The notes under the pieces are model-generated. The model had not been told where the DNA came from and made no database searches. It was given only the letters and a program-made list of their open reading frames with translations. This document shows positions 26,791-33,683 of a stretch of 64,000 bases of DNA, one piece after another (the stretch's first letter is position 1; each line of letters begins with the position of its first letter). A program made the position numbers and the translations under genes. Source of the DNA: an uncultured Prevotellaceae bacterium (GTDB taxonomy: Bacteria > Bacteroidota > Bacteroidia > Bacteroidales > Muribaculaceae); contig ONOU01000003.1 of NCBI GenBank assembly GCA_900319525.1, positions 124,001-188,000 on the forward strand, in the 5' to 3' direction.

Positions 26791-27999
26791 TTAGTAACAC
26801 TTGATGCGGTACATGAAACCCAGTTCCACGCGGTTGGTGCTGTAATCGTCGAGGTTGCTGTATTTGTTGAAGTTGTAGGTGTGCCCGAGGTAAGCCAGGA
26901 ATATCCTGAAGTCATTCTTGGGCACGGGCCAGTACTCGATGCTGCCCAGGTAGCCGATGGACTTGCGATAGTTGTGCAACTCCTGCATGCGTGCGACACT
27001 CGTTGTCTCGTAGGTGCCCTTGAGCATCAGGTTCCACTTGGGGGCGAACTGCCAGTTCATCTTGGCCACCAGTGTGTGGCTGTGCACCTTACCCATATGG
27101 AAAGAGCCAGACGTGAAGTGGTCAAGCAGGTCGATGGTCGCATAGTGGAGGCGGTCCACGTCGTCCCATTCGCCGTAGTAGTCGAGGTACAGCTGGTAGT
27201 TGGGCAGATTGAGCTGTTGTCCCAGCGTCCACATGCGGGAGTACTTGTGCTTGGCCTGGGTCTGGATGCCCCATGCCCAGCGTGTCTGCAACTGGTCGTT
27301 AAAGAGGTTGCCGTTCCAGTTCAATATATAGGTGAGCGGAGCGCGGCTGCGTATCAGCCTCTCGGGCTGTGCATTGATGTCGTTAAATACATGAGGGTCG
27401 TCGCCCAGTTCCTCGTTAAACGAGTCGTTATAGCTATTGGTGACTTGAAGGGCAATCTCATGACTGGGAGTGGGATGATAGCTCACCATCGCTCCCGCCA
27501 TAAAGATGTCCATCATCTCGACCATGTCGCTGTAACGGTAAATTTCCATCGGGTTCTGGTCATACTCAAATCCGCCCCATATCTGGCACAACTTGCCAGC
27601 AGCGATTTCCACCTTGCTGCTAGGGCGGTAGCCCACCATCATGATGTCGGTCGCCTTGGCAAAGCGGTCCAGACCCTTGGCCGTCTGGTTCATGTTGAGC
27701 TGGTGGCGCAAGCGGTAGAAGACTTTGGGTGTGATGTCGCCCTTGATGTCGAGGCGCAGGTCGCGGCAGATGAAACGGGTGTCCCACTTGCCATGGTGGT
27801 CGTCATGGGCCATCAGGCTTGACGCGAAGTTGATGTGGAAGTTAAAGGCATCGGTCTTCTTCTCGAGATTGAAAATGCGTGCGGCCAGTGATTCGGTGTC
27901 ATCATCTTCGCCGCCCATGCGCGTGTTATGTCCCTGGGCCATAGCGGTAAGCCCCAATAGGGTAGTTATCAAGGTAACGAGGAGTGCTCTTTTTTTCAT
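26791..27999 (-). CDS. Outer-membrane porin (phosphate-selective O/P-like)
   Basis: A 402-residue exported protein: signal peptide with cleavage near AMA-QG, then alternating amphipathic strands rich in Tyr and Trp and a C-terminal aromatic-type end (ELGFMYRIKCY). LDIKGDITPKVFYRLRHQLN and the repeated strand pattern fit the OprO/OprP-type beta-barrel porins common in Bacteroidetes. The ending YRIKCY departs from the usual terminal Phe. The solute is unknown; no transport partner is adjacent. A -7 box (TAATTTTG, complement of 28037-28044) precedes the gene. Confidence 0.75.
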   Translation of the reverse strand: MKKRALLVTLITTLLGLTAMAQGHNTRMGGEDDDTESLAARIFNLEKKTDAFNFHINFASSLMAHDDHHGKWDTRFICRDLRLDIKGDITPKVFYRLRHQLNMNQTAKGLDRFAKATDIMMVGYRPSSKVEIAAGKLCQIWGGFEYDQNPMEIYRYSDMVEMMDIFMAGAMVSYHPTPSHEIALQVTNSYNDSFNEELGDDPHVFNDINAQPERLIRSRAPLTYILNWNGNLFNDQLQTRWAWGIQTQAKHKYSRMWTLGQQLNLPNYQLYLDYYGEWDDVDRLHYATIDLLDHFTSGSFHMGKVHSHTLVAKMNWQFAPKWNLMLKGTYETTSVARMQELHNYRKSIGYLGSIEYWPVPKNDFRIFLAYLGHTYNFNKYSNLDDYSTNRVELGFMYRIKCY

Positions 28000-28078
28000 T
28001 ATAGTTTTCGTGATAGTGGTTTTAAAAAACTGGCTGCAAAATTACACATAAATAATGTCATTTATCCTAAAAACTGAC

Positions 28079-28086
28079 TAAATTTG
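28079..28086 (+). promoter_or_regulatory. -7 box for the three-gene unknown cluster
   Basis: TAAATTTG at 28079-28086; no TTG at the expected upstream distance. It places the transcript start near 28092, which favours the ATG at 28111 over 28099 for the first gene. Confidence 0.5.
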
Positions 28087-28110
28087 CACCATGTATCGAT
28101 GATTACCTTG

Positions 28111-28662
28111 ATGAAGTCCTTGATGCCCATATTGTTGCTGATGTTATCGCTGTCGCTGCTGGGCTGCGGCAACAAGCGCTATGTTTTGATGGCTGATGAC
28201 ACTGACCTGGCACCAGGTTATGCAACAGGGCATGGAGAACAGGTCTCACAAATACCTGATTGGCGGTACTATCACCTGGACACCGTCAATGGAGGCGGGA
28301 TTATCACGTTTTATGACCATGCCCTGGGTGATGAGGAGTTGTTGCAATTGGCTATTATCTCGTCGGCGAGGAAGCGGAGCACGGTTTACACCCGGGCATT
28401 ACTCGATTCCGATACCGTGATTTTGCTTGACCTGAATCCCGGGCGCAACAGCCCCTATGATGCCGGTGAAACTTGTTTAGTAAAGGCTCGCAAGATAACC
28501 TGCTTTAGAGTCCCTTATCATTCGTTGCCGCTCGTAGTGTTTGTATTCGAGAACGATAGCATCTGGCAGCATTTTGATGATATCAAGCCGATGTATCTGC
28601 GTATGGATGACAACATTCGACTGGAGCATCAAGATATCATTAAGACACGTTTAGATCTCTAA
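28111..28662 (+). CDS. Unrecognised small lipoprotein
   Basis: About 183 residues, with a lipoprotein signal (MKSLMPILLLMLSLSLLGC). The mature protein has no family I recognise. It is mixed alpha/beta in character, with a Tyr/Trp-rich start (QIPDWRYYHLDTV) and a Cys pair further on. Starts at 28099 and 28111 are both in frame; 28111 leaves a more normal leader. The next gene starts 4 bp after this stop, and a third gene of unknown function follows, so the three probably form one transcript. The open frame and the signal make it a credible gene. Confidence 0.65.
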   Translation: MKSLMPILLLMLSLSLLGCGNKRYVLMADDTDLAPGYATGHGEQVSQIPDWRYYHLDTVNGGGIITFYDHALGDEELLQLAIISSARKRSTVYTRALLDSDTVILLDLNPGRNSPYDAGETCLVKARKITCFRVPYHSLPLVVFVFENDSIWQHFDDIKPMYLRMDDNIRLEHQDIIKTRLDL

Positions 28663-28666
28663 AAAT

Positions 28667-29293
28667 ATGGATAAGGAAGTTTACTGGGTTGAAGTTGAAT
28701 ATGTTTCTCGCTCTGGCGATACTAAGCCTGGAGTGGTCTATGCCTTTGTTCAGTCAGCAGATGCTATTGAGGCCTATCAGGCTGTCAATGAGGCTTTGTT
28801 TCAACGTGAATTGCGGGCCACCAACTGGCTGCTGGTTGAACCCTATCAGGATAAGTTGTTCTTGTGGGACGATGATGAGCAGGAGGCTCATTACGAGCAT
28901 ATGTGTGAATTGGCAAAGGAGACCAATGAGTGCGTGTTTGATGACTTCTACGATCAGGATGAGTTTGAGCGACCTGAGGATGAGGAGATATATTGGGCAG
29001 ATGTGGAGTTTCGCTTCCTCTATGAGGTTGATCCTCCCGCACAGGGTGGGTTTGCCAATATCCTCGTGAAGGCTTGGGACGCGATAGATGCATACCGCAA
29101 GGTGAAAAAGGCTGTGCTTACCGAGGATCTTGAGCCCATCCAATGGCTGCGCTTCACTCCAGTGTCTCGAGATCAGGACTGGGAAAAAGAGGAGGTGGCT
29201 GCGCGTTTTCAGCACCTCTGGGATTGTGCCGAGGGCAGTGAAGATTGCCAGTGGGGCGAGATATATGCCTATGAAACGTATGAGGACGAATGA
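28667..29293 (+). CDS. Unrecognised acidic protein made of two copies of one domain
   Basis: A 208-residue cytosolic, strongly acidic protein without signal peptide. It consists of two clearly related halves: residues 1-105 (VYWVEVEYV ... SADAIEAYQAVNEALFQREL ... NWLLVEPY ... YEHMCELAKETNECVFDDFY) and 106-208 (IYWADVEFR ... AWDAIDAYRKVKKAVLTEDL ... QWLRFTPV ... FQHLWDCAEGSEDCQWGEIY). Each copy has the order strand, strand, helix, strand, helix with conserved WxxVE, DAIxAYxxV and a Cys near its end. I do not recognise the family. It lies 4 bp after the lipoprotein gene and may be translationally coupled to it. Confidence 0.65.
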   Translation: MDKEVYWVEVEYVSRSGDTKPGVVYAFVQSADAIEAYQAVNEALFQRELRATNWLLVEPYQDKLFLWDDDEQEAHYEHMCELAKETNECVFDDFYDQDEFERPEDEEIYWADVEFRFLYEVDPPAQGGFANILVKAWDAIDAYRKVKKAVLTEDLEPIQWLRFTPVSRDQDWEKEEVAARFQHLWDCAEGSEDCQWGEIYAYETYEDE

Positions 29294-29326
29294 GCGTCTC
29301 GTGACTTTGTTAATGATTAAATACAA

Positions 29327-29806
29327 ATGACTGATTTCCTGGTATATATTCATCCTGTTGACAAGGAAATGCTGCTGCTGGCGGCAAAATTCATTGGCTT
29401 TGCCATCGTAGGTGTCATTTTGGCTGCGATATGGCACTTCTTGAGGAATCTTATAGGTGCGACAATCCGTTTTTTGGTTTTGCGTTTTCTCAAAAAAGAG
29501 AAGGTGAAGTTTAGCGAGATACTTTGGGGCAAAACAGATCCGGATCTCCCTGAGGATCCAGAGGCTTACAGTGTGGACATCAAACAATGGAATGACGATA
29601 ACGACAAGCAGAACGAGAAATATGGCCGGCGGTTTTTCTATGCGCTGATTGCCGCTTTGGTCCTAGCCTTTCTCGTCATGCAAATTGTTGAGAGTCAACG
29701 GCAGCGGGCTTATTTCGAGATGAGAGAGCATCCGCATGCAACCAATCCCGATATTCAGGAGGTCGTGGTCGCAACGCCTCAGGAAACACCTGACTCGATC
29801 CGATAA
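29327..29806 (+). CDS. Unrecognised membrane protein
   Basis: A 159-residue protein with hydrophobic segments at about 17-40 (FIGFAIVGVILAAIWHFL), possibly 43-55, and 104-120 (FFYALIAALVLAFLVMQI). Between them lies a charged loop (residues 56-100). The short C-terminal tail is hydrophilic and ends TPQETPDSIR. No known family is apparent. It is third in the row of unrecognised genes, 33 bp after the duplicated-domain gene. It is the only membrane-spanning member and could anchor the acidic protein, but that is a guess from context. Confidence 0.6.
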   Translation: MTDFLVYIHPVDKEMLLLAAKFIGFAIVGVILAAIWHFLRNLIGATIRFLVLRFLKKEKVKFSEILWGKTDPDLPEDPEAYSVDIKQWNDDNDKQNEKYGRRFFYALIAALVLAFLVMQIVESQRQRAYFEMREHPHATNPDIQEVVVATPQETPDSIR

Positions 29807-29864
29807 TCAACTTCAATCATCTGGTTGTTGAGGCGCTTCATGAAGTTGTTTGAAAACTTTTTGT

Positions 29865-29872
29865 TAACTTTG
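29865..29872 (+). promoter_or_regulatory. -7 box of mazG
   Basis: TAACTTTG fits TAnnTTTG, 35 bp before the mazG ATG; the upstream TTG candidates are at 13-16 bp rather than 19-20 bp. Confidence 0.45.
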
Positions 29873-29907
29873 CACCTTGAAAATCATTAAATCATCAGTA
29901 GATCATC

Positions 29908-30705
29908 ATGCCAAATAACAGCAGAGAGAAGAAATTGGAGGCCTTCGGCCGACTGCTCGACATCCTGGACGAGTTGCGCGTGAAGTGCCCGTGGGACCGC
30001 AAGCAGACCAACGAGAGCCTGCGTCCCAACACCATCGAGGAAACCATGGAGCTTGCCGACGCCATCATGGGCGAGGACGATGATAAGATCCGTAAGGAGC
30101 TGGGCGATGTGCTGTTACACATCGTCTTTTATGCCAAGATCGGTGACGAGAAGGGCAAGTTTGACATCGCCGACGTGTGCGACGCCTTGTGCGAGAAGCT
30201 GGTCTTTCGTCATCCGCACGTCTTTGGTGAGGAAAAGGCCGATACGGCAGCCCAGGTGCTCCAGAATTGGGAAGTGCTCAAGATGAAGGAGAAAGACGGT
30301 AACAAGATGGTGCTCAGCGGGGTGCCCCGCAGCCTGCCGTCGCTCATCAAGGCCGAGCGTGTTCAGGAGAAGGCCGCCAACGTGGGCTTCGACTGGCAGC
30401 ACAAGGAGGAGGTCTGGGACAAGGTGCGTGAGGAATTTAGCGAGGTAGAAGCCGAGCTCAAGGGTAACAGCGAGGTGGACCGTGAAAAGGAATTCGGCGA
30501 CTTGTTCTTCTCTCTGGTCAATGCTGCGCGCCTCTATGACGTGCGTCCCGATAATGCTCTGGAGCGCACCAACCGCAAATTCATCGCCCGCTTTAACTAT
30601 ATCGAGCAGAAAGCCAATGAGCAAGGTCGCCATGTCAACGAGCTGACACTTGCCGAGATGGACGAGCTCTGGAACGAGGCAAAGGCCCAGAACCTGGGTG
30701 AGTAA
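29908..30705 (+). CDS. mazG: Nucleoside triphosphate pyrophosphohydrolase MazG
   Basis: A 265-residue cytosolic enzyme that hydrolyses nucleoside triphosphates to monophosphates plus pyrophosphate, used for house-cleaning of damaged nucleotides. The first MazG domain shows CPWDRKQTNESL, the metal-binding EETMEL and KELGDVLLHIVF. The second shows EKAANVGFDW, EEFSEVEAEL and EKEFGDLFFSLVN. The length and two-domain order match E. coli MazG. It has its own -7 box. topB follows on the same strand 69 bp further. Confidence 0.95.
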   Translation: MPNNSREKKLEAFGRLLDILDELRVKCPWDRKQTNESLRPNTIEETMELADAIMGEDDDKIRKELGDVLLHIVFYAKIGDEKGKFDIADVCDALCEKLVFRHPHVFGEEKADTAAQVLQNWEVLKMKEKDGNKMVLSGVPRSLPSLIKAERVQEKAANVGFDWQHKEEVWDKVREEFSEVEAELKGNSEVDREKEFGDLFFSLVNAARLYDVRPDNALERTNRKFIARFNYIEQKANEQGRHVNELTLAEMDELWNEAKAQNLGE

Positions 30706-30774
30706 AGATCAATACGATCAAGTCAACGATAAATAAACATAACAGGATAAAAACTCTTCACTGCTCACTAAGAA

Positions 30775-32862
30775 ATGAAAGTCTGCGTTACAGAGAAACC
30801 CAGCGTGGCTCGGGACATTGCCCGTTTGCTTGGTGCCAATGACAGGCACGAAGGCTACTTTGAGGGCAATGGTTACCAGGTGACGTGGACCTTCGGCCAC
30901 CTGTGCGAACTCAAGGAGCCTAACGACTACACCGACCAGTGGAAATGGTGGAGCCTGGGGCAGTTGCCCATGATACCGCAGCGCTTTGGCATCAAGCTCA
31001 AGGATGATGAAGGTATCAAGCGGCAGTTCAACGTGATTAAAAACCTGATTGCCGGTGCCGACGAGGTGATTAACTGCGGTGATGCAGGCCAGGAGGGAGA
31101 GCTCATCCAGCGATGGGTGTACCAGAAGGCTGAGTGCAACAAACCCGTCAGGCGCCTGTGGATATCCTCGTTGACCGACGAAAGCATCCGTAAGGGCTTC
31201 CAGGAGTTAAAAGACGCTAAAGACTTTGATAACCTGTATTTTGCGGGCCTTTCACGCGCCATAGGGGACTGGATCCTGGGCATGAATGCCACGCGTCTCT
31301 ATACCTTGAAGTATTCGCGTTCACGCGATGTCCTCTCGGTAGGCCGTGTCCAGACTCCCACACTCGCCATGATTGTCGCTCGCCAGCGCGAGATTGAGAA
31401 CTTCGTTCCCGAGAACTACTGGGAACTCAAGACCAAGTACCGCGGTGTGACCTTTAACAGCACGCGTGGACGTTTCAAGACCGAGGGTGAGGCCAATGAT
31501 ATTGTTGCGCAAATCAAGCAATTACCGCTCACGGTTATCTCTATCGAGACCAAGAAAGGCCGTGAGGCGCCTCAGCGATTGTTCGACCTGACAAGTCTGC
31601 AAGTGGAGTGTAACAAGAAATTCGGCATGTCGGCCGACGATGCGCTCAAGACGATCCAGTCGCTCTATGAAAAAAAGGTAGCGACCTATCCCCGCGTCGA
31701 TACGACCTACCTGAGCGACGACATCTATCCGCAGGTGCCGGGCATCATGCAGGCAATGGTGCCCTATGCACATCTGACTGCTCCCGTGCTGGCACTCAGC
31801 AAGTTGCCCAAGAGCAAGAAAGTGTTTGACAACAGCAAGGTGACCGATCACCATGCGATTATTCCCACCAATGTCAATCCCGCTACTGTGGCCTTGACAC
31901 CTGAGGAGAAGCGTGTCTATCACTTGATAGCCCTGCGTTTTATCGCGGCGTTCTATCCTGACTGTGAGTTCAATACAACGACCGTCATGGCCCAGGTGGG
32001 AGAGTATGGTTTCAAGGCCACCGGTAAGGAAATCCTCAAGATGGGATGGCGGGAATTATACAACAAGCCAAGTGACAAGAACGATGACGAGGAGAACAAA
32101 GAGAAGGCTGACGAGGAGGACAATGGCGTGATGCCGCATTTCGAGAAGGGAGAGAGCGGACCGCATGAGCCGTCGGTGCTCAAGCGCACCACTCAGCCGC
32201 CCAAACTTTACACCGAGGGCACCTTGTTGCGGGCCATGGAAACGGCAGGCAAAACCGTTGACGATGAGGAATTGCGCGACGCGATGAAGGAGAATGGCAT
32301 CGGCCGCCCGTCAACGCGCGCCGCCATCATCGAGACCTTGTTCAAGCGCCGCTACATCCGCAAGGAACGCAAGAGCTTGGCTCCCACCATGGCAGGCATT
32401 CAGTTGATTGATACAATACATGAACCTTTGCTTAAGAGTGCAGCTCTCACGGGCCTGTGGGAGAAGAAATTAAGAGAAATTGAGCGTGGCGAATACAGCC
32501 CTGCCCAGTTCATTGACGAACTCAAGCAGATGATTGGCGAAATCGTCCTGAATGTGTTGCGCGACAACAGCAGTGGTAGCATTGCGGTAGAGCAGGCCAA
32601 GCCATCCAAGCCCAAGTCACCGTCGGCGTCGGGTGGGGAAGAAAAGCCCAAGAAGCCCCGTGCACCGCGACTCAGGAGCATTGAGGAGATACCTTGCCCC
32701 GTTTGTGGCCGGGGCCATCTGGTCAAGGGCAAGACGGCGTTTGGATGCAGCGAGTACAGGAACGGCTGCCACACGGTACTGCCTTTTGCCGACTACCCGG
32801 CTGACCTGACGCCCGCCAAGCTGTCGCGACTCGTGAAAAAGAATTTCAAATCAACGCAATAG
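30775..32862 (+). CDS. topB: DNA topoisomerase III
   Basis: A 695-residue type IA topoisomerase that passes single strands to decatenate DNA. An N-terminal TOPRIM domain (VCVTEKPSVARDIA, then CGDAGQEGELIQR) is followed by the toroid with catalytic Tyr305 in TYPRVDTTYL. The gate part includes GIGRPSTRAAIIETL. The tail is Lys/Pro-rich and ends in a zinc ribbon CPVCGRGHL...GCSEYRNGC. Its place near recQ and recJ is of interest, since TopB and RecQ act together on recombination intermediates in other bacteria. The stop is 18 bp from the next small gene. Confidence 0.95.
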   Translation: MKVCVTEKPSVARDIARLLGANDRHEGYFEGNGYQVTWTFGHLCELKEPNDYTDQWKWWSLGQLPMIPQRFGIKLKDDEGIKRQFNVIKNLIAGADEVINCGDAGQEGELIQRWVYQKAECNKPVRRLWISSLTDESIRKGFQELKDAKDFDNLYFAGLSRAIGDWILGMNATRLYTLKYSRSRDVLSVGRVQTPTLAMIVARQREIENFVPENYWELKTKYRGVTFNSTRGRFKTEGEANDIVAQIKQLPLTVISIETKKGREAPQRLFDLTSLQVECNKKFGMSADDALKTIQSLYEKKVATYPRVDTTYLSDDIYPQVPGIMQAMVPYAHLTAPVLALSKLPKSKKVFDNSKVTDHHAIIPTNVNPATVALTPEEKRVYHLIALRFIAAFYPDCEFNTTTVMAQVGEYGFKATGKEILKMGWRELYNKPSDKNDDEENKEKADEEDNGVMPHFEKGESGPHEPSVLKRTTQPPKLYTEGTLLRAMETAGKTVDDEELRDAMKENGIGRPSTRAAIIETLFKRRYIRKERKSLAPTMAGIQLIDTIHEPLLKSAALTGLWEKKLREIERGEYSPAQFIDELKQMIGEIVLNVLRDNSSGSIAVEQAKPSKPKSPSASGGEEKPKKPRAPRLRSIEEIPCPVCGRGHLVKGKTAFGCSEYRNGCHTVLPFADYPADLTPAKLSRLVKKNFKSTQ

Positions 32863-32880
32863 GCCTGTGTTAAAGCTGAT

Positions 32881-33093
32881 ATGAGCACAACGATACAGTA
32901 TTTTATAGCTGGAGTGATCGTGGCGCTGGCCGTTTGGGCGGTCGTGCGGTCAATAGTGCGTGCGGCGCGCAACCAAAAGACAGCTCTAACTGCCTGTGTT
33001 GGTTGCAAGTTACAGGAGATTTGCCAGAATCCCCAGAAAAATAATGCAAAAAAATGTGCCGATAAAGTTGCACAGGTCAAAAAGTCGCAGTAA
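32881..33093 (+). CDS. Small Cys-rich single-span membrane protein (FeoB-associated-like)
   Basis: A 70-residue protein with one N-terminal membrane span (about residues 7-25), a basic stretch and then four Cys in the order CxxC-x6-C...C (ACVGCKLQEICQ ... KKCADK). The layout resembles the FeoB-associated Cys-rich membrane proteins, but no feo genes are near. It starts 18 bp after topB and is probably co-transcribed with it. Its TAA stop is the first three bases of the -7 box of the tRNA-Cys promoter. Confidence 0.6.
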   Translation: MSTTIQYFIAGVIVALAVWAVVRSIVRAARNQKTALTACVGCKLQEICQNPQKNNAKKCADKVAQVKKSQ

Positions 33094-33098
33094 ATTTG
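33068..33098 (+). promoter_or_regulatory. tRNA-Cys promoter inside the end of the small Cys-rich gene
   Basis: TTG at 33068-33070, 20-bp spacer, TAAATTTG at 33091-33098; the stop codon of the upstream gene is part of the -7 box. The predicted start is a few bases before the tRNA. Confidence 0.75.
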
Positions 33099-33115
33099 CA
33101 CCGCAATTTGAAAAA

Positions 33116-33190
33116 GGTCGCTTGGATGAGTGGTTTAGTCACCGGTCTGCAAAACCGGGTACAGCGGTTCGAATCCGCTAGTGACCTCCA
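33116..33190 (+). tRNA. tRNA-Cys (anticodon GCA)
   Basis: Full cloverleaf: acceptor GGTCGCT pairs with AGTGACC (one G-T pair); D arm GAT...GTC; anticodon stem CCGGT/ACCGG with loop CTGCAAA, giving anticodon GCA; T arm AGCGG-TTCGAAT-CCGCT; discriminator T and encoded CCA (33188-33190). A terminator follows 5 bp later. Confidence 0.95.
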
Positions 33191-33195
33191 CAAGA

Positions 33196-33232
33196 AATCG
33201 CTGGCTGATGCTATTCAGTCGGCGGTTTTTTT
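33196..33232 (+). terminator. Intrinsic terminator after tRNA-Cys
   Basis: 13-bp stem with several G-T pairs (33196-33208 with 33215-33227; AATCGCTGGCTGA / TCAGTCGGCGGTT), 6-nt loop, then a run of T to 33232. Confidence 0.85.
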
Positions 33233-33482
33233 ATTGTGCCGTGAGGTGTTGAGCACAAGAAGATGCCGATGGCATACTTAAAGTGATACTTTAAGGTTTT
33301 TATTGAGCCGCATTCGCATTCAGATGCGCCTCGACGATTGAAATAATATACTGTAAGTTAATGTGTTAACGATTATGTGACATCGCTTGAGGTTCGTTTG
33401 GCAGAGCAGTTGCTTTGATGAGATGCCAATGTTAAAATTCCATAAATTGAAGTCATGTGAAGACAAATTATAGTCATTTTTT
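33233..33482 (+). other. Intergenic stretch between tRNA-Cys and the ncRNA candidate
   Basis: No gene recognised. It holds one small perfect hairpin CTTAAAGT-GAT-ACTTTAAG followed by GTTTTT (about 33277-33300), which would act as a second terminator. The rest is AT-rich and featureless to me. Confidence 0.4.
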
Positions 33483-33513
33483 TTTGAAAAACGCTCGTTT
33501 TAATGTACTTTTG
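33483..33513 (+). promoter_or_regulatory. Promoter of the ncRNA candidate / recJ leader
   Basis: TTTG at 33483-33486, 19-bp spacer, TACTTTTG at 33506-33513: a full match to the pattern, 170 bp before the recJ start codon. Confidence 0.65.
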
Positions 33514-33517
33514 TGCA

Positions 33518-33663
33518 CTTTAAATTGGGGTATGAAGGCGACTGGTGGCATCCCACAGGGGCGGCTTTTTAAAAATCGGTGCCTTAATTGATTGGACCTC
33601 AATACGATATATAACTATCTCCACTAGCTCATTGCTTATTGCGGTAATGAGCCCCTGTTTTTG
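33518..33663 (+). ncRNA. Candidate structured small RNA (6S-like?) or recJ leader
   Basis: About 145 nt between a full promoter and a T run, with no open frame. Paired elements: ACAGGGGC (33555-33562) with GCCCCTGT (33651-33658) directly before TTTTT, enclosing about 90 nt; a 9-bp hairpin GCTCATTGC/GTAATGAGC (33627-33635 / 33644-33652); a small hairpin GTGG-CATC-CCAC (33545-33556). The long enclosing stem with a mostly open interior recalls 6S RNA, but I cannot confirm the family. Alternatively it is the 5' leader of recJ, with the T run acting as an attenuator. The ends are estimates. Confidence 0.4.
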
Positions 33664-33683
33664 CATACTAAAAAACTAACATA

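Noticed and set aside
28091-28102. ATG at 28091 as the start of the small lipoprotein
   Set aside because: It is out of frame and meets TGA after three codons.
33518-33663. tmRNA, SRP RNA or RNase P RNA
   Set aside because: The conserved cores of these RNAs (for example the tmRNA ends or the SRP GGAA tetraloop helix) are not present.
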